In this document: positions 40,331 through 52,316 of the stretch, in pieces
Layout: every line of letters starts with the position of its first letter
How positions within the stretch are numbered: position 1 is the first letter of the stretch
Source: Polytrichum commune
Lineage: Eukaryota; Streptophyta; Polytrichopsida; Polytrichales; Polytrichaceae
Length of the DNA: 64,000 nt
Reading direction: 5' to 3'
Assembly: GCA_950295325.1 (NCBI GenBank)
Contig: OX485809.1
Location: 682,001-746,000 of the forward strand
Notes under the pieces: model-generated
What the model was told of the DNA's origin: nothing
Databases searched by the model: none
Seen by the model: only the letters and a program-made list of their open reading frames with translations
Translations under genes and position numbers: made by a program

Positions 40331-41442
40331 TGATGGAATGTGCTAGCCGCTACCACGACATAAATCTGATCACATGCAGTCCCTTAGAACTCGCTCTTCA
40401 AATTACGATTCTGTTTTCAGGTATTACCTACAACATCCACAACAAACAAGCATCATATTCATTCTGTTCCTCAGCATTGATAACAGACTAATGTGGCACT
40501 CGTTCAAGAGACATCAGGGCATACAATATAAGCATATACTTCTCGTAAGGTCAGAATTCGTCCGGCTAGACATAGCAAATTATTCAAGAATCACAGTAAA
40601 TAATTTCCAAACCTTGCCATTTCGATTTGGACCAACAGCCAGACGATTTCCTATGTAACTTAACCCCAGGAGTGCAACAAGGTCCAGCACTAATCATCCT
40701 CTACCAAGATCAAAAGCAGCCATGTTTCCAAAATCAAGCGCATCTTGTGCCACACCCAACTGGAGAAGTGAATAGACGCATTGAACACCTGAGGCTCAGG
40801 TGAGATGAAAATTTTCATTATATCCACATACAATGACAGTTTAATGGCGGTAGACTCTCTACTCATGACACACACTTGAAAGGACTACTGGGAGAAAAAT
40901 GTTTTATACTGGAAAGCTATAGAACGTGTATTCATTTGAATTGAGAGTACTCATTTCAGTTCTAGATGCCAAATCTCCACTCAAAACTGCTCTAAACTAA
41001 CTCCATCCGAGTGGCAGCACACAACGAAAAGAAGTGCTGTTGCTCGAACTGCGCCAAAATATAGAAAGGGGATCTGGATTTGCTTGGTCCTTGACCAGGA
41101 CAAATGATTCTGCTCATAAATGTGAGCCAAAGTAGGGTCCTCCGCCGAAGTGAACAATTCAACTTCAGCAAGGGCAAGCTCCTCACAAAGGCGAGGAGCG
41201 AAGGGTACCTGGGCAGGTAGTAGTGACTTCAACAATCAGACCTGTGTGCACATCAGAGGTTTGTGCCTCTCTTCAGTGCTCACATGACACTAAACAAAGT
41301 TCTTCCTCTATTACCATGTGCAAAATGCACCTACTTAATCTTAACTGTGTGCATACTGTATTTGTGAGAAAAACCATCTTAATCAATGATACATAGGACG
41401 ACTGCAACAGCAACTGTGACGAGAAGCTCCCAGTGCAATTTC
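40331..41442. other. Region 3' of importin beta; no separate gene seen
   Basis: This stretch should hold the 3' UTR of the minus-strand importin gene. The open frames here (for example 40374-40658 plus and 40981-41235 minus) match no family I know and are best taken as chance. Confidence 0.45.
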
Positions 41443-44400
41443 TCATCCTGATACAACCCGGTTGATAGTGGCCTGCGCCCACTCAGCCGTCTCCTTCAAC
41501 TGCTGGTCATCTGAGGAGGTACATTCATCAAGGAAATCCTTGTAGAACACAGTTCGCTTAAACAAGGTGGAAGCGTTGGCTCCAAGTGTATCGGCAAGAT
41601 CACCCATCACCCCAATGGCCGCCTTTGTCACAACGTCATCCCTGTATAATACAAAAGCACCATTTGTGAGACTTTCAGATATTGTGCTTCCTAACAACCC
41701 ACATTATCCATCATCGAGCCACATAAATGTTATTGTAATCACTGGCTAACGATCAGGATGGCATGGAGGCCACTCTCATTGACGTGGTAAACGAATTTTA
41801 ATGCCACACTAAATCAAATACATTGAACACATGAAAATATTAAAAAGTGCTGCAACCAAATTTCAAAGTGTTAAAAACCCGTACCTGTCCTTGTCCTGGT
41901 ATACATTCTCGATGAATTGCAAAATATGACCTGCATAAGGAGCCATCAAATCAGCTTTGTTGGACTTGAAGCCTTGGAAGATTCCAGAGTAGGCTTCAAA
42001 AATACCACTCCGTAGCTGATTGTTGTAATCAATCATCTCATCGTCACCAACTGAAGGCTGGGCAGAGAGCTCAGCTGCACCCTGGAGCATGGGCATGGCA
42101 TAGATCAAGTACTTCTCGAAGTGTTCACCAATTGCCAGAGCAATGTCTCCAAAGCATGAGAAAATGGGGGGCTTCACTGAGCGATGCAGCTGGTTGCTTG
42201 ACAGATCCTTCAATAGCTGAGTCATGATGCCATCACAATACGGTAGAACTTTCTCATCCAGAGCTCGGCAGATGTCACCCACCACACCAACTGTCACAGC
42301 ACACACCTGCAAAAGCGACCAAGAAATTCAAACCACTGCTGACGTGCACATCATAGAGCCATATCCCCAGATCTTGTCGAGTGAGTTAGCGAACTCAAAA
42401 AGACGCATACGAGCTTAAAACCCTAGAAAATTTGAATAACAGGTCAGAGAGACAAATCAAGAGGGTACCTGGTACTCCTCAAAGTTCTGAAGACCCATTT
42501 CCAAGTACCGATAGAATTCTCCCATGTACTTCCCAAACTCAGCACCTGTTGCATATGCCAATGCTCCAATGGCAAGCATAGCCTCTTCGTGTACGGTAGC
42601 ACTCCGACAAGCAAAGACTCGAAGGAAAAGACCCATCATTTGATCAGCATATTGAACAATTCCATACTTCGTCACCTCATTGGCCCCCAATTTCTGGATG
42701 ATAACCTGCATTGAACGGATAGGATAGAAATCTTAGTGATAAAACCAAAAACAAAATTCGGTCGAGCAGTACACTCCTCCATTCAAACATGCGAAAGCAA
42801 CCTTTCAGCTCAACACAAAAAGAGACCTAAAATCCTCATCCCGTCAAAAAGAAGTAAAAGAAGTAAAAACTTTAAGCATCTCGTCCATTCGGATCTAAAG
42901 ACTAGAAATCCTTCATGCACGCACCATAAGAATGAATTGAGTATTGACAACAAGCTAATCAGTGATACACTCACCTGCAACACACCGCAAAGCAGTGCCT
43001 GCAGTTCACTTTGCTTCTCCCGGTCGTCAGAGGACAGGACAGCCATCTCCAATGTGTGGTTCAATTTGGCCATGATGACAGGCACCAGCTGCATCACAAT
43101 TGGTGCAGTGTCCTCCGTCGAGATTCTCACCACCTCATTAAGAGTCTCGTATGCAGATGTGCGCAGGCGAGAGTCTCCCGAATCCTCTCTATCAGTAGTA
43201 GCCAACAACGCTTGGACAATGCTTTGGAAGAATGGAGATAGGGGAGATGATGATTGACCCCCTTCCTCATAGCCTTGAGCCAAGAAATAAATTGCTCCAC
43301 AAACCTTCTCTGCCACGTTGGTAGTGTCCTTGATGCTTTCCAGAAGGACGGCGAGAATCAAAGGCAGATTGGTCTGGGTGATCACAGGGGCCTCAAGAGC
43401 TGGCCCATGAAGGAACTCGAAAATCCTTCCGAGTGTCCAAGCGGTGGTATCCTTCACATGATTGTTCTCATCCTTCATTGCACTCAGCATGAAATTCAGA
43501 GCCACATTAACAAGAGGGGTCAACTTGTCCAGAGAGGGCCCCTCGAGAATGGATCCAAAAGCATAGGTGGCTGCCTCGCGACATCTCCAATCTGGCTTTG
43601 ACACATTCTCTTGCACAAAAGGCATAACTAGGGGAACAACATCATCCCCAACAGCACGAGCCACCAAACCCAAACATGTCCCACCTGCCATAGACAAATT
43701 CCAAGCACCTTCTTCTAGATCTTGATCCTCCTCTTGCTTCGTCAAAGTCTCCAACAACATGGGCACAAGAGCTGGCAGTGCCTGCTTGATGAACTGGAAA
43801 TAGGGCACCTCGGAATCACCCGTGAAATCTCCATTGTAATCTTCCTGAATCTCAATCTCCTCATCACAAATGGAACTCCAGAACTCAATCGCTTGCAGGG
43901 CCACTGGCTCCTCATCCTCCTTCACAGCCTTCGATATGATGGCAAAGATGTCTTGCATGTACAGTGCAAGCTTCTCATAGTACGTGGACCCAATGGAAAC
44001 TAGGCATTCGAAAGCAGCCTGACGAACACGAACGTCTGAGGAGAGAGTGGCCTCACACACAACCCTCATAATGTAGTCCCTTTCCATGTCATTCTCAAAG
44101 TTGGTTTGGGCAAAATCAAGGGCATTGTAAAGTGCATGTGTGGCAGCAAGACGAACATCATTACTGGTCTCGGATGAATTCATCCCCTGGACGACAGCAG
44201 TAAGGATGGAGTTCACCTGCTCCTGGGCAAGAATCTCCGCGGAGACTTCCTCGCACACGTAACCCAAAGCTTCTAGGGTTGCCTGCTTCAAATGGGATGG
44301 CTGCTCCAGTTGGGGGCCACCCATATTGGACAACAGATTCCCCACAAGCTCTGGCCATTCTCCTTGTGGAAGCTCAATGGCAGCAATTTTTGCAATGACC

Positions 44401-44741
44401 TGAGCAGCCGTATGCCTCGCATCCGCCACCAACGAAGAGAGCGTCTGCGAAAGTGCGGCCTTGATCTGCCCTTTGACATTCGGATCTAACGACACCCATT
44501 TCGCCACAAGCTCCTGCTTGCGCCCAGCCTCCTTGGCGTCCAACGAGTTTTTCAAGATCAGACCCGCTAGCCTCCGGCTGTCCGCGGGTTTATCATTGTT
44601 GGCAAGCTCATGGGAGAGGGACACAAGGAACGCCGCGAGGTTTTGCTCCTGGAATTGCTTTAGGTTGTCCTCCGCAATCTTCCGCGTGGTTCCATCCGGT
44701 GACTGGGCATTAATGAGGATTTGCGTCACCTCCAGCGCCAT
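41443..44741 (-). CDS. KPNB1: Importin subunit beta-1 (karyopherin beta), complete, 4 coding exons
   Basis: A nuclear import receptor. It carries importin-alpha/NLS cargo through the pore, and RanGTP releases the cargo. Coding exons: 44741-42975, 42705-42469, 42306-41885, 41641-41443 (TGA). GT-AG borders and phase agree, giving 874 residues, the usual family length of about 870. The N-terminal importin-beta domain (residues about 20-100, with DNLKQFQEQN and SRRLAGLILKN) is followed by HEAT repeats throughout. Recognisable conserved stretches are AAFECLVSIGSTYYEKL, FWSSICDEEIEIQEDY, EGAWNLSMAGGTCLGL, the RCREAATYAFGSILEGP region, VKDTTAWTLGRIFEFLHG and PPIFSCFGDIALAIG. An acidic stretch QEEDQDLEEG near residue 340 fits the acidic loop. 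Exon 1 alone encodes 589 residues. The start is the first ATG in a good context (GTCATGG). A leader intron and a CT-rich leader lie upstream. Confidence 0.98.
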
Positions 44742-44770
44742 GACCCTCAGACTCTATCTCCCCCCTACCC

Positions 44771-45141
44771 CTGCCACAACCAAAACCAAAAAAAAACCGA
44801 AACCAAACACCAAATCAATACCACATACACACCCCCATGGTGATCTTGATCAAGTCGCAGCACATCCAAAACTCACAACAATCCCTACCCTTGCCATAAC
44901 CACGATCAAAACAACCCTACCACACGCCCCATGGCGATCATCTTGGTAAATGTCAGAACCACCCAAACTCATCAAACCTCGCATCCTAATCTCCGATCTA
45001 GCCCCTCACACATCCAGATCCCCACTCCCACATCCCCCGTGCACCCTACCACATCAAACCCTAGAAAACCCTTACACAATCATCAAAACCCTAAAAAAGG
45101 GCCGTGAAAGGCCCCCCCCCCCCACACACCCCGAGTTATAC
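44771..45141 (-). other. Probable 5' UTR intron of importin beta
   Basis: On the minus strand a donor (GGAGCAG then GTATAAC, intron starting 45141) and an acceptor after a T/G-rich tract (GTTGTGGCAG, ending at 44771) flank about 371 bp just before the start codon (44741). The sequence between is C-rich on the plus strand and contains two AAACCCTA telo-box motifs. Leader introns are common in plant housekeeping genes. This is inferred from splice-site quality only. Confidence 0.55.
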
Positions 45142-45364
45142 CTGCTCCGGAGCCACGAAGGCGATGGCGGGGATCGCTGCGTCCGCCAGAAGTGTCGACG
45201 CCACACGCACACCAGGAGGCAGCCGAAACACCGAAGCGTATAGGGAAGAGAAATGGGTCGGTTTGGTCTGTAGAGAGGAACCCAGAGCTTTGTAACCCTT
45301 GAGAGCAGAGAGACCTTCTCGAGCTCAGGGGCAAGCAGAGCAAGAGAGAGGGAGAGGGACACCG

Positions 45365-45463
45365 GGAGAGAGAGAGAGAGAGAGAGACGAGAGACGAGAG
45401 AGACTCAAAGAGAGAAGAGAGTAGAGAGTAGAGAGTAGAGAGAGAGAGGAAGAGAGAGAGCGC
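45365..45463 (-). repeat. CT-rich (GA on plus) microsatellite in the importin leader region
   Basis: About 100 bp of GAGA with interruptions reads CTCTCT on the coding strand. CT-rich tracts near the transcription start are common in plant genes and may act as a promoter Y-patch or lie in the leader. The long open frame across it (45325-45663, minus) is a low-complexity artefact. Confidence 0.85.
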
Positions 45464-45519
45464 TCTCCCCGCCTGGAAGTCCGATTAGGGCAGAGTAGAG
45501 CAGCCAGCCCAGCCGCACT

Positions 45520-45585
45520 CCCTAAACCCTTTCGCCGGGCGACGTCCACCTGTATACCCGGCGGGCGGGGCCGGTTGGGCCGGTG
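45520..45585 (-). promoter_or_regulatory. Telo-box and site II motifs upstream of importin beta
   Basis: A telo-box (TAAACCCT at 45523-45530) lies about 45 bp from a site II element (TGGGCC at 45576-45581), with a second GGGCCGG nearby. This pair is known from plant promoters of ribosomal-protein and proliferation genes, where TCP and Telobox factors bind. The position just beyond the CT tract fits a core promoter on the minus strand. Function is inferred. Confidence 0.5.
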
Positions 45586-45639
45586 GTGGGGATGGGTGGT
45601 CTTGGGATCGACTCCGGGTGGCGGTGGAATCCAGGTCGG

Positions 45640-46440
45640 TAGCTTAGGAGAAGTGCGTGACACGTCACTCTGAGGGGGTCTGTTCGTTCTGGTGCCTTGA
45701 ACGCCGTGTTTGTGAGGGAGGGAGGGGAGGAGAAGTGGATGGCAAGCTACAGAGTTTCATCCACAAAGGGCCACGATGTGGATGATAAATTAGGATACGT
45801 TGGGCCTCGTTCATGGTTGAGCCCACAAGGTCGAGGGTTCCGTTTCCCGTTGGTGGCCCTTTGGTTTTAATTATCATCCATTCACTTGTCTCGATGGGGA
45901 CCCGGAGCTTGTATTCGAGGTTTCTTTTTGCGCCCGTCACAAGTCATAAGAAAGGCATATAAAGTTTGGAATTAATCTTGTTTGTCAAAATAGAACCGAG
46001 AATGGTAAAATGCCTCAACACATGGAAAGGCGAAACAAAATCAGCCCGTCAAAAGAAAGGTCATCTCAACCATTACCCAGCAAGCATGTCCCATGAGTAT
46101 GGATGGGCAAACAATGTTGTATCCCATAGCCACACAAGGTTGAGGGTTCCATATACCGTGGTGGCCCTTTGGGTTTTTTGATCATCCATTCGCTTGTCTC
46201 GATGGGGACCTCGAGCTTGTAATCAAGGTTTCTTTTTGCACTTGTCACAAATCAATAGAAAGGCATATACAGTTTGAAATTAATCTTGTTTATTGAAGTA
46301 AAAGCGAAACTGGTAAAATGCCTCAACACATGGAAAGGCGAAACGAAATCAGCCTGTCAAAAAAAGGTCATCTTAACCATTACCCATCAAGCATATCCCA
46401 TAAGTATGGGCAAAAAATGTTGTATCCCGTAATATATAAG
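45640..46440 (+). repeat. SINE-like repeat copies in tandem upstream of importin beta
   Basis: Unit 1 (about 45815-46125) and unit 2 (about 46130-46440) are in tandem with a period of about 305 bp. Each contains a box like GTCTCGATGGGGACC, a GAGGGTTCC segment resembling a degenerate RNA polymerase III B box, AAGGCATATA, and CATGGAAAGGCGAAAC. A lead-in at 45640-45760 (GTGACACGTCACTC, then GGAGAAGTGGATGGCAAGC) is shared with the copies at 47.2 and 47.6 kb. The plus-strand open frames inside are chance. Confidence 0.75.
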
Positions 46441-47104
46441 CCACGCTTTAATTTCATAATGACTTTGCATATACGAGTCAACTAGTTCTACACTTGTAAA
46501 TGACACCTAACTCAACCCAATTTGAGTTTGTGTTGAATTTTCAGTGTGATGTGATAGTGATGAGAGATAACATGTATGTAGAAAAGTAAATTACATGATC
46601 CTTGAAGGAGCAATTGTGATACATATCCAAGTCACAATTACACTTTGTAGTGTCCTAAGAGATTTTTGGGCATAGTTGGTCAAAATCCTAGTGTTTCCAA
46701 GTCCAACCGGTTACATATTGTAATATGTTGATTTAAAAAAAAACGAAATAGGGGTTTTTGCCCGAAGTCTTGAACTTCAACCGCTTATTCCTCAAACTCA
46801 ACCAAATTATTGTAGCTAGCGGTCAGTTCAATGAAGCTCGGAAAGTTCTTGGTTTGGACTAAATATTGTAAGAAGTTCAAACATCTATACATTTACATTT
46901 GAAAGAATACGATTTTCTTGATCTTCAATTTTGTGTGAAAGATTCGGATTTTCTCAACCTATCATTTGGAAGGTAGTTTTTGATGTTGTCCATCACATTG
47001 AAAGGCAAAATATTATTATTATTATTATTCCGTCAAATGAAATGAAGGTGGACTTGTCAAAAAGGAGCATTGCTTGTAATTTTGTAAAAACCATGTTATG
47101 TGGA
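46441..47104. other. Repeat DNA, no gene
   Basis: Includes a reverse-complement copy of the dispersed repeat (46665-46835). A segment at 46865-46990 matches 39640-39790 in the same orientation (GTAAGAAGTTCAAAC and GTGAAAGAT blocks). A short ATT microsatellite lies at 47010-47029. Confidence 0.5.
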
Positions 47105-47700
47105 TGTTTGATTAGGGCATAGCACAGTAGCCAAACACATTTGCTTGGGTTTCAACTTTACCCTTTGAATGTCAAAGGGTAATTTGCGATTGGTAGGTGC
47201 CACGTCACTCTTAGTGTTGTGTTTTCCAACATAGTATTTGTGAGGAGGAGGAGGAGAAATGGATGTCAATTTACAACTTTTCATCCACTCGGTCTCCGTG
47301 ACAAGCCATGTCGGGTCACGATGTGGATGATACTTATTCATCGGGCCTTGGTGTTGGATCCCACGAGGTCAAGGGTTCGATTCCCCGTGGTCGCCTATTG
47401 GTTTTTTTATCACCCATTTGCTTGTCTCGATGGGGACCCGGAGCTCGTAGTCCTTGTAAATATCATGTAACACAAGTGTTTGATTGATTAGGGCATAAGA
47501 TAACATCCAAATGCATTTGTTTGGGTTTCAACGTTAACCCTAGAATGTCAAGAAATACTTGGGAGAAGTATGTGTCATGTCACTCTTATTGTTTTATTTC
47601 CAACATTATGTTTGTGAGGAGGAGGAGAAATGGATGACAAGCTATGATTTTCATCTCGCTTGGTCTCCATAACAAACTTTCACATGGGCTCATGGAATAG
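47105..47700 (+). repeat. Tandem copies of a SINE-like repeat with an intact B-box match
   Basis: Copy 1 (about 47105-47480) and copy 2 (about 47483-47700, shorter) both start with GATTAGGGCATA, then TTTGGGTTTCAAC, GTCACTCTTA and GAGGAGGAGAAATGGATG. Copy 1 carries GGTTCGATTCC at 47374-47384, which fits the Pol III B box (GGTTCGANNCC), followed by GTCTCGATGGGGACCCGGAG. This suggests a tRNA-derived SINE. I could not place a convincing A box. Confidence 0.65.
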
Positions 47701-50205
47701 CGATGATTGTTAGAGAGGGGGGGGTGTGAGGGCCAGGTTAGACCCCACTAGGTCGATTGATAGATTTTATATGGTGGTATATTTGTCTTTAAATTTGCAT
47801 CCTTGTGATTTACATAAATGGGAGCTAATGGAGCTAATTGACCTTTACTTGATCATCTATCTATAGTTTCCATGTGTACGTGCCTTCACTTCTCCTTCCT
47901 CTCACTACTTGTTTCTATTCAATTTCTAAAAACTACGACCTTGACTAGAACAAGACCCATGTATTCATCCAACTTGATCTTTGCAAACAATGATGAATCA
48001 TGAAAGGTAGAAAATCAAAGGAAATGGGCAAAAGAGTTTTTTATTCCACTTGGTCTCGGTTGTTGACATGAACACGCATCACAAGATGGGAGCAAAGATG
48101 AAGAAACATATCTTCGAGAACCCCACTTGGCTAATCTCCTACCTATTCCAAACATATGTGAAATGAGAAAAAGGAAGAAGAACTTAAAACTTTTTTCTCT
48201 TTTTTCTCTTTTCTCTTTTTTTGAGACTAGAGCTAGGAGGACGTGATTGCACTTGAGCTATGAGGGCAAACTTCCATGTGCCACTTGTCTCACAAAAGAA
48301 ACTCATCCTTGCCAACATCAACAAACATAACATATTCAACTTTCCGGGAAAGCTCTCTCTCTATTATAAGAGAACATTATTTTTCCTTTGGTTGGAATCC
48401 AATAAAATGAAAGGTAAACTATGCTGAAAAGGATATTTAGTGTTTGATTGTGTTTGATTGTGTTTGATGTTGTTACCACCCAACCCTGCTCAACACTAAT
48501 TTTCAATCCCTTGACAATTAGTGTTAGACACGAACGTGTTGTTGCCTTCCCTATTGCCACCTCCCTTCTTGTGAAGCATGGATTTCATATCCTCACTAAT
48601 ACTAAATTCAAACATGTAACTTCCACATATTACCATAAGTTCATATTTAGTGTTTGAGTTTGCATTTAATGTTACTTACTTTCATAGGGTTATTGGCATT
48701 TAGTGTATGCGTTTGTATTTAGTGTATCAAACACAAAATAACTTTTTTTAGTGTAGTACCGTTTTTTTTTGGGGGGGGATATGTAACACATAATGTACCA
48801 TATTTTGGCCTACCCCATGCGTAAGTACAACAATGGAGTGCCATGTAGCCCACGGTTGACTTTAATTTGACAATGTAAATTTGATTGCCAAACCCTAGCA
48901 TGAAGGCCACCAATGCATAATCGGCACAACTACATATCATGTTTATTGGCTATGTCTGTAGGACAGAGACTATGCATCAACTTCTTCGTTTCAAGAGCAA
49001 ATTTCTTAACCACTTTGTGTTCACACTTGGACGTTACTTGTTCTTGTTATTTTTGGTCCGCTTTATGTAATGTGGATGTTAACTATAGTTTATATATATA
49101 TATATAAGTGCTCCTTAAAATGCATTGAAAGAAATCTAGTTAACTATAGTCATTTTGGTAGTTCTTGATTATTTATTTTAAAAAATTCGGGTGACGAATT
49201 AGTAGCTTCAATCCTTGACCTGTATTTGAGAAGAAGGTGCACAAAATCCAAGAAAGGTTTGGTATAGTGAATAGCCATGGATTGGCATGAGTAAAGTGGA
49301 CAACTACAATTGTAGTCTTTCATAATAAAGGACAGAGCCTCACGGTTCTACCGTTTTCTTGTTTTAGCCACTCCCAAGGGCTAGCGATTAACAAACACAT
49401 ATGACAACGTTGAAAGCTTGCATTGGTATGCATTTGTTTCCTCTTTAGTAACTTAATCCGAATGTATTGCACAAAATCGTCACAATTGAAATTTTGCAAG
49501 AATATTCCCGAGAGACATGCAACCTTGAAGGACTTTGCTTCTCTATTGAATAGTATCGTGACGTTTCGACGAGATCCCAAAACAAATTGTTGGCCAAGCA
49601 TGTCCCACCTAAGTAAGAAGGTCAACACATGACAAGGTAGATTGTGTTGTCATGAATACAAACCTATCCATCTTTTAAAGAGGTACGGGTGGATTTATTG
49701 TACTTTAACTTCAAGGCTCTTAAAGAAACGAAAATAGAAAAAATTAGAAACATATGAAACCTCATGGACAACATGAATAATAAGAACTTGTTAACATCAA
49801 TTCAAGTAGCCAAAATTAGAATAAAATGGGTCAATCTCAAACTCGCACCGACAAGTTTAATGCATATCGCTTTTTGTTTTATATTTTTTCAAATGATAAT
49901 GAACGAGCAAATATTATGACACAAAAGGAGGTGGTCAACTCTCCATCCTCAATCTTCCACTTTCCCTTTACAATTATGTCGGCCTCCAATCCTCGTTCTC
50001 AAGGTTGAAATAAAAAATACACTTGCATGCAAATTGGAAGTTTGCGGTTTTGTCATTTAGTGGTTTTCCCTAACTTGGCTAACGCAATGGAAACGTGCCT
50101 TACAAAATTTGTCATTCCCAAGGCAAAAACAAGTTTGAACGAGCCTAAAACATGCCACGTCACACTCCTTCTCTCCCCCGAGTCTCCAAATTGTTTCGAT
50201 TTCGA
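47701..50205. other. No gene recognised
   Basis: AT-rich intergenic DNA. A pyrimidine tract lies at 48188-48222, a short GTTTGATTGT tandem at 48443-48472, and a TA run at 49089-49106. Open frames are short and match no family I know. Confidence 0.4.
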
Positions 50206-50210
50206 TTTCC

Positions 50211-50237
50211 TTAAACCCTAAACCCTAAACCCTAAAA
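50211..50237. repeat. Interstitial telomeric repeat (CCCTAAA)3
   Basis: About three and a half perfect copies of the plant telomere heptamer, written CCCTAAA on the plus strand, in otherwise unrelated sequence. It is too short to be a chromosome end and supports a plant origin. Confidence 0.95.
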
Positions 50238-50364
50238 ACTAAATAGAAATGGACAAGGTACCACCGGTGAAAGTGCCATTTGGGTTCCGGGATAAATAGA
50301 TGACAAGTTGGACTTCTTCATCCCACTTGGTCTCCCATCAATGCAAGATTAAGGTATGTGGGCC

Positions 50365-50690
50365 TTAAATGGTTACTTTATCCAACTAGTGCACTTCTCC
50401 TAGGACATGAAACACGAGGTTAGTATGAGATGGTTAGCAAATCCAAATCGAGGCCGTAGTCACATCCTTCATAATTTTTGGAGCTCATACGCGTATTTTA
50501 TGTGTTATCAAAGTGAAGGTTCTTGTGCTCATTAAATGGTCATATAGGTCCTTCCAATCATGTTGAATACTGAGTTTAGAATGGTTATCATATCATGAGC
50601 ACGTAGCCCAATCTCTTTCAAACACGTGTTTTTTTGGCGTCCGTTCTTGGAGCCACACAAAACCACGTACCACCCAAATACAAGAATTCA
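50365..50690 (+). repeat. Dispersed repeat of about 330 bp, copy 1
   Basis: This aligns in the same orientation with about 56458-56785. Shared blocks are AAATGGTTACTTT, CACTTCTCCTAGGA, GGTTAGCAAATCC, TTTTGGAGCTCATA and TCCAATCATGTTGA. Reverse-strand relatives of its end lie near 36.0-36.2 and 37.55-37.72 kb. Type unknown. Confidence 0.75.
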
Positions 50691-51817
50691 ATTCAAAATA
50701 AGTAATTGATTTAGATGTGTCTACCTTAAGGGTAAGTTTATATTAGAATCATACTTCCAAAAAACTTCAGGTAGTTTGCCATACATATGGTGTTTTCACA
50801 ATGTGAACATAGGTTGTGATCGGTGATTTTTTGGGTGAATATTGATAATTCGTCGAGGAGGAGGCTTGAAGTGTCGTCCAGAAATGCCGCCCTCGGAGGC
50901 AGCCATGTTGTCCTACGCTCCCCTCCTTCCCCGATAGCTCGCGGTATCAGGGGTAGAGCCAGTTAGGGTTAATGTTGACCATGAAGTTTGAGCATGAACT
51001 GTCATCTTCAATATGAAGGAATGAATCTACACAAACAACATGTGTTAGTTCTTGAGCATCGAGCATGGAATGTGAACAAGTTAATAATCCTAATACTAAT
51101 AATAACCTACTAATTCCTTACAAAAGGTGAGTTGTAAAATGGATAAAATTGTAATCATGTATATAGCAACACAATTGCCAAGGGTGGTAAGATCATTGCC
51201 GTCTCTCCATTGCCCACCATTACAAAACCACTTGGCCATCCTAGACGACGACATGTTGAGTAGATGGTGTAGGGATGACAGACCATGGCATTCATTCAAA
51301 TTTATGCCCATATAATAATGAAGATACATTGGAGAAGGGTTATTTTTAGTAAGGATGTCAAGAATAAAAAGAATGTCAAAGAGCCACATGTTTCAACATG
51401 AGTAAGGTAGACGTGCCTAATTTGGTTACTTATTTGAATCATACACCTATTTTTTGAATCATATACCGTTAAGTGTGGCTCCAAGAATGGGTACTAGAAA
51501 GACACATTTCTAAGAGATATTGGATTACATGCTCATAATATGATAGCCTATATTGACTTAATAATCAACATAATTAGGAAACATGTACCACTCTCTAATG
51601 AGCATGGAAATATTCACTTTGATTATGAACATGATATTCATATGAGCTCTGAAATTTTACAAGGAAAGTGGCTACAACCTCGATTTGGATTTGCTAACTA
51701 CCTTGTACCAATCACCATTTTCATACCCTAGGAGAAGTGGTCTAGCCGGTAAAAAAGGTAACTATATTAGACCCATCTACCTTAGTGGATGACAAGCTAC
51801 ACCCTTCGTCCTGCTTA
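50691..51817. other. No gene seen
   Basis: AT-rich with short chance frames. A segment near 51785 (GTGGATGACAAGCTACACCC) resembles the lead-in of the 45.7/47.6 kb SINE-like repeats. Confidence 0.4.
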
Positions 51818-52316
51818 GGGCCACTTCACATAGGAGCCAAGAGGTGTGACCATGAAATTGTGAGAGCCCAAAAGAAAGTGGCCAAAGGCTAACCCAAGAC
51901 ACCTCCAAAATCATGTAGTGTGGTCACAGACCTTCAAGTGTAGTGTGAAGTTGTATGTGACCGGGCCCTCAATCAATTGCTATTTCAAGGAATTTCTATT
52001 CATGCGGGTCCTCACACATGATAAAATAGAATAAACCAACGGTTGTGAACATTTGGAGTGCCATGGTCTCCCAGTTTCATGTTAGGCCTACCTCCAAGAG
52101 GTGGTTCTTGAAAATAGTCCAAGTACCCATGAAACATGGTCCATTCAGTGCTATGTAGGAATCCATGTAGACTTTACATCCATCTTGCATTCACATACTC
52201 TGCCGGTCCCTCAAGCATAGTGTGAAGCGAACTTGGACCGGCTCCGCCGTTTCCACCAATGAGAGTGCTTGAATTGTAATGGTCACGGGCTCTCGGTCTC
52301 GTGTGTTAAGTGGCCC
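51818..52316. mobile_element. PIF/Harbinger-like MITE, copy B (inverted)
   Basis: A 499-bp element with ends GGGCCAC and GTGGCCC, flanked by TTA at 51815-51817 and 52317-52319. It is the same family as 26109-26612 but in reverse orientation, complete and non-coding. Confidence 0.93.

Noticed and set aside
42810-42974. End of the 643-codon importin frame
   Set aside because: After GVLQ the frame reads through the first coding intron. The real exon ends at the donor at 42975/42974.
45325-45663. Long minus-strand open frame rich in Ser/Leu upstream of importin beta
   Set aside because: It runs through the GA/CT microsatellite, is low-complexity, and occupies the importin promoter/leader region.
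47374-47384. A true tRNA gene around the B-box match
   Set aside because: There is no acceptor stem pairing or anticodon arm around it. A SINE-like repeat fits better.
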